Source of the DNA: CAYYVJ01 sp964475115
GTDB lineage: Bacteria; Bacillota; Clostridia; Lachnospirales; Lachnospiraceae
DNA: 13,443 nucleotides
Direction: 5' to 3'
Assembly: GCA_964475115.1 (NCBI GenBank)
Contig: CAYYVJ010000060.1
Location: 1-13,443 of the forward strand
The translations under genes and the position numbers were made by a program. A model generated the notes under the pieces. The model was given only the letters and a program-made list of their open reading frames with translations, had not been told where the DNA came from and did no database searches. Numbering within the stretch: the first letter of the stretch is position 1; each line of letters starts with the position of its first letter. Below are positions 1 through 5,812 of this stretch, one piece after another.

Positions 1-458
1 CACCATCTTTCTTCCGATAGGATAATCCAATGCGCTGAAATTTGAAAAACTAATAGTATTCCAAGCAATATCAACGACTGAGTAAGCACCACACAACCAA
101 GAAAATAAATAAAATATGCAACATACATCGGATTGCGGGAAAAACGGTAGAGTCCTTTGAGATTGATACCATTTACCGTAGGTTTTGCAAAATTTAATAC
201 AGATACTAGACACAATAAAACACCTAATCCATATATCACCAAACCTACATAAAGCCAGTATGGATCATCCGTAATCTTGAGGAAGCATAGATATACAATA
301 AACAGAATATTTGAAAACTGATAAAACCAGTATGCCGTCTTTTCTTTTCCAATCAACGGAGCAAAGAAAGCCGCACGTTTTAACGCCTCCTTGTCTAATA
401 TGCTTAAAAGTCCGAACCTTATAAGTATAAGTGGTACTACTGTCAGAAATGCATTCAT
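1..458 (-). CDS. Isoprenylcysteine methyltransferase (ICMT)/phospholipid methyltransferase-like membrane protein, C-terminus cut by window edge
   Basis: An open frame runs from an ATG at 456-458 to the window edge, giving 152 residues without a stop; the C-terminus lies outside. A GAGGGTGAG ribosome site sits a few bases upstream of the ATG. The protein is strongly hydrophobic, with membrane segments around residues 3-20, 48-62, 68-90 and 113-140. The diagnostic part is YRFSRNPMYVAYF (about 104-116), followed by a helix and HWIILSEERW (143-152). This matches the C-terminal S-adenosylmethionine-binding signature of the ICMT/PEMT/NnrU-type membrane methyltransferases (R-x-P-x-Y, then an E-R motif). 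Known members methylate prenylcysteines, phospholipids or small molecules; the bacterial substrate cannot be told from sequence. The gene lies 56 nt downstream of the GreA-like gene on the same strand and may be co-transcribed. The family call is fairly secure; the specific function is unknown. Confidence 0.75.
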   Translation of the reverse strand, partial: MNAFLTVVPLILIRFGLLSILDKEALKRAAFFAPLIGKEKTAYWFYQFSNILFIVYLCFLKITDDPYWLYVGLVIYGLGVLLCLVSVLNFAKPTVNGINLKGLYRFSRNPMYVAYFIYFLGCVVLTQSLILLGILLVFQISAHWIILSEERW

Positions 459-514
459 TAAACTCACCCTCTTAAATAATCTTTGCTACAAATTCCTGTT
501 TCTCTATCAAGCTT

Positions 515-1018
515 TTAAAATCCTCTCAACGTATCCGTCCCATCATCCTGTACTTTATCAATCTTTTTTATTATAACATCATACGAATAGGCATCATTTA
601 TTTTTACACTTACTTTTTCATTTACTTTATGATGTAATAAAGCCTTTCCCAGTGGGGAATCAATGCTAATCAATGCTTTTATCGAGTTTGCTCTTACGGT
701 TGTCACTATCTTATAGGTCTCTTCAACATCATCTTCAGGTATATAGATTGTTACAAGATTATTTACACCAACTTCATCCTCTTTTGAGTATTCAGATATA
801 ATCTTCGCTGTTTTTATCATTTTTTCAAGATATCTTATCCTGCTCTCATTCTGATTCTTATATTGTTTAGCCGCCTTATATTCAAAATTCTCGCTTAAAT
901 CACCATGCGCTCTCGCTTCTTGTACGTCTTGGATGGCTTTCTTTCGAATCACAATTTTACGATGCTCAATCTCTTCTTCCATTCTTTTGATATCTTTTTC
1001 CGTTACTTTATCATACAT
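515..1018 (-). CDS. GreA/GreB-family transcript cleavage and elongation factor (GreA paralogue)
   Basis: The 167-residue product has the two-domain Gre layout. An N-terminal antiparallel coiled coil (about residues 5-78) carries the tip motif EARAHGDLSENFEY (34-47), with acidic residues D40 and E43 at the positions that reach the RNA polymerase active site in GreA. A C-terminal FKBP-like domain (about 85-160) contains ISIDSPLGKALL (117-128). Known role of the family: binding the polymerase secondary channel and stimulating cleavage of backtracked RNA. The C-terminal domain diverges from the usual GreA sequence, and the neighbours are not those usual for the main greA gene. I therefore read it as a second, Lachnospiraceae-type paralogue rather than the only copy. 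The start ATG at 1016-1018 follows a purine-rich GGGAG...GAG stretch with no perfect Shine-Dalgarno. It lies 30 nt downstream of the DUF3307 gene. Confidence 0.9.
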   Translation of the reverse strand: MYDKVTEKDIKRMEEEIEHRKIVIRKKAIQDVQEARAHGDLSENFEYKAAKQYKNQNESRIRYLEKMIKTAKIISEYSKEDEVGVNNLVTIYIPEDDVEETYKIVTTVRANSIKALISIDSPLGKALLHHKVNEKVSVKINDAYSYDVIIKKIDKVQDDGTDTLRGF

Positions 1019-1048
1019 ATTTCAAAGCTCAACTCCCTTCCAAAAACT

Positions 1049-1597
1049 CTAAATAATCAAGGCAGTAACTATCGCTATCACTGTACTTATTAATGTTCCT
1101 AATAAGTAATATTCTGCAAAATTTTGTTCCTTAGCTATTCGATCATACCTAGCTATAGATTTTGCTGTTAAAACTAAACCGATTGCGGAATATTGGCCTA
1201 TAGATATAAATATTAACATTATAATTCGTTCTACTGTACCAATAAATCTTCCAGCATTATTGTCATTCTTTTTGTCTATGTCCTTGTTATTGGGTTTATA
1301 AATAATTAGCAATTTCTGCGTTATAATATTTGCTGGTTTTTGTATTATTAATAAGGCAAGAATCCATGATAATAGTAAAACTTCTGATAATCCCACAACA
1401 TCAAAGAAATCCTTTATTACTTTCCATTCATATATTGCCAAAGTATTTACTTCTAACCAGTATGCAATCCCTATTAAAGAAAAAATGTGAAAAAGTTGAT
1501 CCAGGAAGAAAGCGTTTCTTTCTAATACCTGTGTATTTTTAGTTTTTTTAGTAAATGATTGTAGAAATAGGAATTTAATAATATCTATAATAAAATG
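1049..1597 (-). CDS. DUF3307-type integral membrane protein, N-terminus lost in assembly gap
   Basis: 182 residues are readable from the gap edge to a TAG stop at 1049-1051. The visible part starts HFIIDIIKF, which fits the end of a DUF3307 domain (H-x-x-I-D-x-x-K). It continues with hydrophobic segments and the stretch GRFIGTVERIIMLIFISIG, then GLVLTAKSIARYD, and a final membrane helix ending VTALII. The G-x-x-I-G-x-x-E-R and K-S-I-x-R-F/Y motifs are what I associate with DUF3307 proteins. Their function is not established. In family members the HxxID motif sits roughly 90-100 residues from the start, so a comparable amount of coding sequence should be hidden in the gap. Reading the frame through the Ns to an ATG at 1748-1750 crosses repeat DNA and is not a believable N-terminus. 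The short 3' spacing suggests co-transcription with the GreA-like gene. Confidence 0.7.
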   Translation of the reverse strand, partial: HFIIDIIKFLFLQSFTKKTKNTQVLERNAFFLDQLFHIFSLIGIAYWLEVNTLAIYEWKVIKDFFDVVGLSEVLLLSWILALLIIQKPANIITQKLLIIYKPNNKDIDKKNDNNAGRFIGTVERIIMLIFISIGQYSAIGLVLTAKSIARYDRIAKEQNFAEYYLLGTLISTVIAIVTALII

Positions 1598-1697
1598 NNN
1601 NNNNNNNNNNNNNNNNNNNNNNNNNNNNNNNNNNNNNNNNNNNNNNNNNNNNNNNNNNNNNNNNNNNNNNNNNNNNNNNNNNNNNNNNNNNNNNNNN
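1598..1697. other. Assembly gap of exactly 100 Ns
   Basis: Exactly 100 undetermined bases. This is the conventional length for a scaffold gap of unknown size, so the real distance may differ. The same ten bases, TAATAAAATG, touch both edges (1588-1597 and 1698-1707). The gap removes the start of the DUF3307 gene and abuts a 29-bp tandem repeat on its right side. Confidence 0.97.
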
Positions 1698-1714
1698 TAA
1701 TAAAATGCAATATT

Positions 1715-1830
1715 TATGCATCGGCAAGTGCATAAAACAATTTTATGCACCTACGAATGCATATTTTTACTTTATGCGTTCACAGATGCATATTTTATTT
1801 TTATACGTTCACTAATTCTAATTTTCCAAG
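1715..1830 (-). repeat. Tandem 29-bp hairpin repeats at the 3' end of the ROK kinase gene
   Basis: Copies begin at 1715, 1744, 1773 and, degenerate, 1802: exactly 29 bp apart. The first two copies carry a perfect inverted pair TATGCA-N8-TGCATA (1715-1734 and 1744-1763). The third has TATGCG-N8-TGCATA (1773-1792). The fourth is represented by TATACGTTCACTAAT, which overlaps the stop codon and last codons of the kinase gene. Inside a unit the 8-base loop varies, while the A/T-rich spacer is similar. In RNA from the upstream operon each unit would form a 6-bp hairpin. Possible roles are 3'-end protection, a leaky terminator or simple slippage-prone DNA; the sequence does not decide. Confidence 0.75.
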
Positions 1831-2676
1831 TTGCAAGCATCCCATGATTCCTTGATCATCGTTTAAACTTGCTCCTACAATATAATTGTCTATATCCTCG
1901 ATTTCCTTCGAATTAATATAACCAGCCAAAAGTTCTACTACATAGTTTCGAATAAGAGGAAATAGCTGCTCCTGATGCATTACTCCTCCACCTAAAATCA
2001 CCTTATTGGGTGAAAGTATCACTATATAATTAACGATTGCTTGTGCAAGATAAAAAGCTTCCAAATCCCATACTTCTGACTTTTCTTTCAATTCAATTGC
2101 TTTTGCACCCCAGCGTTCTTCAATGGCTGGGCCAGCAGCTAAACCTTCTAAACAAGTTTTGTGATAAGGACATTTTCCCTCATAAGCATCATTTTTATGC
2201 TTACTCAGTAGAATATGACCTGCTTCCGGATGAACCATACCATGATGTAGCTGATTATTTAAATATATCCCTACACCTACTCCTGTACCAACTGTTATAT
2301 AGATTACATTGTCTAGACCCTTTCCACAACCAAAGGTTACTTCACCAAGAACGGAACCATTCACATCGGTATCAAATCCGATTGGAACTTGTAAGGCACT
2401 TTTCAGTTCACCTACAATATTAAAGTTACGCCATTTAAGCTTCGGTGTACTCGTTATATATCCATAAGTATCTGAATTTTTATTTAAGTTTATGGGACCA
2501 AAACATCCAACACCCAAAGCCTGAATTGAATGTTGCTTAAAATAAGAAATAATTTGAGGCATCGTAATCTCTGGAGACTCTGTAGGAATGGATATTCGAT
2601 CAATTACTTTGCCATCTTCATTACCGATTGCACATACCATTTTCGTTCCACCTGCTTCTAATGCACCTATCTTCAT
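1801..2676 (-). CDS. ROK-family sugar kinase, fructokinase-like
   Basis: The 291-residue protein has full ROK-family length. It opens with the phosphate-binding loop LEAGGTKMVCAIG (residues 6-18) and contains the DTDVNGSVLGE sugar-site region (about 102-112) with its catalytic aspartate. HPEAGH follows (about 148-153), then a CPYHKTCLEG zinc-binding stretch. The EAGGTK start and H/C-P-x-H-x-x-C-L-E-G pattern are those of bacterial ROK fructokinases such as B. subtilis YdhR/GmuE, so ATP-dependent phosphorylation of fructose to fructose 6-phosphate is most likely. The start ATG at 2674-2676 has an AGAGG site lying inside the last codons of the preceding gene, and only 4 nt separate the two, which suggests translational coupling. 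Its place at the end of a uronate cluster raises the alternative that it acts on a keto-sugar acid or other hexose. The stop codon lies inside the first, degenerate unit of the hairpin repeat array. Confidence 0.88.
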   Translation of the reverse strand: MKIGALEAGGTKMVCAIGNEDGKVIDRISIPTESPEITMPQIISYFKQHSIQALGVGCFGPINLNKNSDTYGYITSTPKLKWRNFNIVGELKSALQVPIGFDTDVNGSVLGEVTFGCGKGLDNVIYITVGTGVGVGIYLNNQLHHGMVHPEAGHILLSKHKNDAYEGKCPYHKTCLEGLAAGPAIEERWGAKAIELKEKSEVWDLEAFYLAQAIVNYIVILSPNKVILGGGVMHQEQLFPLIRNYVVELLAGYINSKEIEDIDNYIVGASLNDDQGIMGCLQLGKLELVNV

Positions 2677-2680
2677 TCTA

Positions 2681-4336
2681 TTAATCCTCTTTCTTTATAT
2701 TCTTATGGGTTTTATCAAATTGTTTGTGGCCCCCAGAAAGGTTATAAACTTCTTTAAAACCACGATTTAACAAGATGTTTTGTGCAGCATTTCCAGTTAC
2801 ACCTTTGTTACAATAGGTAATGGCTATGGTGTCTTGATCTAGCTCTCCTAATGAATCTCTTAAATTAGAATGAGGTAAATTTTGGGCTGTTTCAACATGA
2901 CCTTTTTCATATTGAGCATTAACCCTTGCATCAATTAATGTATATTTTTTTCCTGACTTTATAAGGGCATCTAAATCATCTGAGGTTATTAATTTTCTAC
3001 CCTTATTTATGGCATTATCAAGAATCATCCCTGTATACATAACAGGATCTTTTGTAGTAGAAAAAGGAGGTGCATAAGCTAAATCAAGGTGGAATAAATC
3101 TTCTACCTTGGCTTTAAAAGTAATTGCTGTAACAAATACATCAATTCTCTTATCTACTCCTTCAAATCCTACAATTTGAGCCCCTAAAAGCCTTCCAGTT
3201 CCTTTATCAGCGATTCCCTTAATCACCATTTCCTTACCACCCATGTATTCAGGTTTATTAGGTTTTATATTATGGCAAACAACTACATCATATCCTTCTG
3301 CCTTAGCTTCTTTTTCAGTTAATCCAGTTTGGGCTACTGTCCTATCAAAGATTTTGAAAATTCCTGTTCCAAGAACACCTCTAAAGGTTAAATCTCCTCC
3401 TGTAAGGCTATCTCCTGCTATTCTACCCATTTTATTTGCAGTAGAGCCTAAAGGACGGTAAATTGGCTTGCCTGTTACTACAGAAAATTGTTCTGTACAA
3501 TCACCACAAGAATAGATATTTTCAATATTAGTTCTCATTCTTTCATCTACTTTTATAGCTTTTGTAATTCCAAGTTCTACGCCAGCTTTCACAGCAAGTT
3601 CAGTATTAGGCCTTACACCTGTAGAAAGAAGAACAAAATCTGCTTCGATTACTTTTCCATTTGATAAGATCACGCTTGTATCGGTAATTTCACTTGCAGA
3701 AAGGTCAGTATAAACATCAACCCCTTGTTTAACAAGCTCATCTTCTACATGTACAGCCATATCTTTATCTAATCCAGGAGTAACTTGATCTAACATTTCA
3801 ATTAAAGTTGTATGAATCCCAAGCTTTTTGAGATTTTCACAAACTTCTAGTCCTATAAATCCTGTACCAACAATTACAGCAGATTTAATTTGGATTTCAT
3901 TAATATAAGTTTTAATTCGGTTCATATCAATGATATTACGCAAACTAAACACATGCTTTTTATTTGCACCTTTGATATTTGGTATAAAAGCCGTTGCTCC
4001 AGTTGCTATAACAAGCTTATCATAGTTATCTATAAAAACTTCCTGTGTTGACATATTTTCAATCTCCAAGGTCTGATTTTCAGGGTTAATAGCCAGAACT
4101 TTATGAGAAATGAATACATCTACATTATATTTAGATTTGAAAAAGTCAGGATCTCGTGGAGTTAAATCGTCTGCACTTTCCACTTCGTCACCTATATAAT
4201 ATGGCATACCACAACCTGAATAGGAAATAAAACTATCTTTATCATAAATAACTATTTCTGCATCTTCATTATTTCTTCTTGCTTTTGCTGCCGCGGATGT
4301 TCCAGCCGCAACTGCACCAATTATAACTATTCTCAT
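2681..4336 (-). CDS. CoA-disulfide reductase/NADH-dependent persulfide reductase with C-terminal rhodanese domain
   Basis: The 551-residue protein starts with an FAD-binding Rossmann motif (IIGAVAAGTSAA). SYSGCGMPYYIGD follows (38-50), whose single redox Cys42 is typical of the CoA-disulfide reductase/NADH oxidase group. A second nucleotide site, VIVGTGFIGLEVCENL (about 154-169), binds NAD(P)H. VYSCGDC-type FAD contacts appear as IYSCGDCTEQF near residue 275, followed by the dimerisation domain. A rhodanese domain fills about 455-551, with its active-site Cys509 in YCNKGVTGN and the VYNLSGGHKQF ending. This is the CoADR-RHD architecture (as in Shewanella Npsr), which reduces CoA disulfide, CoA persulfide or polysulfide using NAD(P)H. 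All key cysteines are present. A strong GAGGAGG site precedes the ATG. The gene sits between the OadG-like gene (71 nt, with a hairpin) and the ROK kinase (4 nt). Its link to uronate catabolism is not obvious; protection of CoA thiols or sulfur handling are possible roles. Confidence 0.92.
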   Translation of the reverse strand: MRIVIIGAVAAGTSAAAKARRNNEDAEIVIYDKDSFISYSGCGMPYYIGDEVESADDLTPRDPDFFKSKYNVDVFISHKVLAINPENQTLEIENMSTQEVFIDNYDKLVIATGATAFIPNIKGANKKHVFSLRNIIDMNRIKTYINEIQIKSAVIVGTGFIGLEVCENLKKLGIHTTLIEMLDQVTPGLDKDMAVHVEDELVKQGVDVYTDLSASEITDTSVILSNGKVIEADFVLLSTGVRPNTELAVKAGVELGITKAIKVDERMRTNIENIYSCGDCTEQFSVVTGKPIYRPLGSTANKMGRIAGDSLTGGDLTFRGVLGTGIFKIFDRTVAQTGLTEKEAKAEGYDVVVCHNIKPNKPEYMGGKEMVIKGIADKGTGRLLGAQIVGFEGVDKRIDVFVTAITFKAKVEDLFHLDLAYAPPFSTTKDPVMYTGMILDNAINKGRKLITSDDLDALIKSGKKYTLIDARVNAQYEKGHVETAQNLPHSNLRDSLGELDQDTIAITYCNKGVTGNAAQNILLNRGFKEVYNLSGGHKQFDKTHKNIKKED

Positions 4337-4362
4337 ATATTCTACCTCCTCGACTATAAGGA

Positions 4363-4397
4363 AAGGTCAAGCTCCACAATACGCAGGACTTGACCTT
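4363..4397 (-). promoter_or_regulatory. Intercistronic hairpin between the OadG-like and CoADR genes
   Basis: A perfect 9-bp inverted repeat, AAGGTCAAG (4363-4371) and CTTGACCTT (4389-4397), encloses a 17-base loop. The loop itself contains a TCC/GGA pair that could extend the stem past a one-base bulge. On the minus strand an ATAAGG just before the stem and a CCTTAT just after it offer a competing outer pairing. No long T-tract follows on the minus strand, so a strong terminator is unlikely. An RNA-processing/stability element or partial attenuator is more plausible. It lies just upstream of the ribosome site of the CoADR gene. Confidence 0.55.
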
Positions 4398-4407
4398 ATG
4401 TTTTTGA

Positions 4408-4551
4408 TTAATCTTCTACTACTTTTTTAGAATCAACCTTACCTAATAAAACAACAATTAAAGCAATCACAATCATAACTGTTAATAAACCAACCATTCC
4501 CATCCACATAATATTAAGTGATGCTAGTAAATCAATAGTATTAATATTCAT
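4408..4551 (-). CDS. OadG-like small sodium-pump/transporter subunit, 47 residues
   Basis: This short frame encodes 47 residues from an ATG at 4549-4551 to a TAA at 4408-4410. A good AAAGGAG site lies about six bases upstream. A single hydrophobic helix spans about residues 15-36, preceded by a short polar N-terminus (MNINTIDLLASLNIMW) and followed by a lysine/acid tail (GKVDSKKVVED). It lies 25 nt downstream of an OadB-family gene. The gamma subunits (OadG) of sodium-translocating decarboxylases have one N-terminal membrane helix plus a soluble tail; this protein is essentially the helix alone. I infer that it packs against the OadB-like protein as a minimal gamma subunit. The polar zinc-binding/alpha-docking tail of full-length OadG is missing, which agrees with the absence of an alpha subunit gene nearby. 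Confidence 0.78.
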   Translation of the reverse strand: MNINTIDLLASLNIMWMGMVGLLTVMIVIALIVVLLGKVDSKKVVED

Positions 4552-4576
4552 ATGAAACTCCTTTCAAGACCAATAT

Positions 4577-5716
4577 TTAACCAATCATATTCGCTAATAA
4601 GTTTAATATAATTCCACCTGCAACAACAGATCCAATTTGACCTGATACATTCGCTCCAATCGCGTACATTAAAAGATGATTGCTAGAGTCTTCTTTTAAT
4701 CCCATTTTTTGAACAACTCTAGCTGCCATTGGGAATGCTGATATACCTGCAGCTCCAACCATAGGATTGATCTTTTTCTTTAAAAATAGATTTAGGAATT
4801 TTGCAAATAGTACACCACCAATTGTGTCAAATACAAATGCAAATAAACCAATTGCCATAATTAGTATTGTATTAACTGATACAAATGCTTCTGCTGTCAT
4901 ACTAAATGAAATAGTGATCCCTAATAATAGGGTAACTAAGTTAGTAAGCATATTTTGAGCAGCATCTGAAAGGGTATTTAATACTCCACATTCTCTTAGT
5001 AAGTTTCCAAACATTAAAAATCCAACTAATGATACAGATGCAGGGGCTACAAATCCTGCAATAAATGTAACGATAATAGGAAATAAAATCCTGGTAGTCT
5101 TAGATACAGACTGTGGGTTATAAGTCATACGAATTAATCGTTCTTTTTTTGTCGTTACAAGGCGAATCGCCATAGGTTGTATTATGGGAACTAAAGCCAT
5201 ATAAGAGTACGCCGCAACCGCAATCGCTCCAACATAATTTGAACCTAAAATTTGTGAAACTAAAATAGATGTAGGACCATCTGCCGCACCTATCATACCG
5301 ATAGAAGCTGCATCCTTTAAATCAAAACCTAATAAAACAGCAAAGGTCATTGCCATAAAGATACCAAATTGTGCTGCCCCACCAAATAAAAACATAATGG
5401 GCATAGATAGTAGTGGACCAAAGTCAATCATTGCACCAATACCTATAAATAATAAGATAGGCAATGCTTCAGAAGCTTCAATACCAACTTCAAAGAGCCA
5501 TTGTATAATACCGTTTACTTCACCGATTCCCGTCATGGTTTGGTTTAATACACCAGAAGCAGGTATATTTACTAAAATTGCACCAAAACCCATAGGAAGT
5601 AATAAGGATGGTTCTAATTCCTTTTTAATTGCTAGATAAATCAAAATAAACCCAATTACATACATTATAATTTGTTGCCAAGTAATTGATAAAATCCCGT
5701 CCAATAGAAAACTCAT
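4577..5716 (-). CDS. oadB: Sodium-ion-translocating decarboxylase beta subunit family (OadB/GcdB/MmdB-like)
   Basis: The 379-residue polytopic membrane protein has the full length of the family. SIGMIGAADGPTSILVSQ (138-155) contains Asp146, equivalent to the sodium-site aspartate of the conserved ADGPT motif. NPMVGAAGISAFPMAARV (317-334) keeps Asn317, Ser326 and Arg333 with the same 9- and 7-residue spacing as the functional Asn/Ser/Arg set described in Klebsiella OadB. Two homologous membrane halves are visible around a polar loop (about 186-207, TTKKERLIRMTYNPQSVSKT). Known family members couple decarboxylation of a carboxybiotin, formed on an alpha subunit, to sodium export. Here no alpha subunit, biotin carrier or full gamma gene lies in the window, and the neighbours are uronate enzymes. 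The protein may therefore serve as a sodium-linked carboxylate transporter or share a distant alpha subunit. A GAGGAGG site lies seven bases before the ATG, and a terminator separates it from kduD. Confidence 0.9.
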   Translation of the reverse strand: MSFLLDGILSITWQQIIMYVIGFILIYLAIKKELEPSLLLPMGFGAILVNIPASGVLNQTMTGIGEVNGIIQWLFEVGIEASEALPILLFIGIGAMIDFGPLLSMPIMFLFGGAAQFGIFMAMTFAVLLGFDLKDAASIGMIGAADGPTSILVSQILGSNYVGAIAVAAYSYMALVPIIQPMAIRLVTTKKERLIRMTYNPQSVSKTTRILFPIIVTFIAGFVAPASVSLVGFLMFGNLLRECGVLNTLSDAAQNMLTNLVTLLLGITISFSMTAEAFVSVNTILIMAIGLFAFVFDTIGGVLFAKFLNLFLKKKINPMVGAAGISAFPMAARVVQKMGLKEDSSNHLLMYAIGANVSGQIGSVVAGGIILNLLANMIG

Positions 5717-5756
5717 AGCAAATCCTCCTCGAATGTCTTAAAAAAATATCTATAAT

Positions 5757-5805
5757 AAAAAAAGGTAAAACCTTAGCTTACCAATATAAAGTAAGCCAAG
5801 GTTTT
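5757..5805 (-). terminator. Rho-independent terminator after kduD
   Basis: The inverted repeat AAAACCTTAGCTTAC (5767-5781) and GTAAGCCAAGGTTTT (5791-5805) forms a 15-bp stem with one mismatch and a 9-base loop. On the minus strand it is followed within three bases by seven Ts (complement of 5757-5763). It begins seven bases beyond the kduD stop codon. It should end or strongly reduce transcription between kduD and the OadB-like gene. Confidence 0.88.
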
Positions 5806-5812
5806 AGTTTTA

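Noticed and set aside
391..576. Plus-strand open frame of 61 codons
   Set aside because: It runs antisense across the methyltransferase start and the GreA-like end, with no ribosome site or family likeness.
1598..1750. Apparent N-terminal extension of the DUF3307 protein through the Ns to an ATG at 1748-1750
   Set aside because: It crosses 100 undetermined bases and then the 29-bp repeat DNA; the residues after the ATG look nothing like a membrane protein start. The frame beyond the gap is accidental.
1715..1830. CRISPR array
   Set aside because: The period is only 29 bp in total, the conserved arms are 6 bp, the loops are 8 bp, and no cas genes are nearby. Tandem hairpin repeats explain it better.
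2037..2423. Plus-strand open frame of 128 codons
   Set aside because: It lies wholly antisense to the well-supported ROK kinase gene, has no ribosome site and no recognisable motif; it reflects codon bias of the opposite strand.
5752..5784. Promoter for the OadB-like gene (TATTAT with TTGGTA upstream)
   Set aside because: The spacing is about 21 bases and the elements fall inside the terminator, so it was not listed as a feature.
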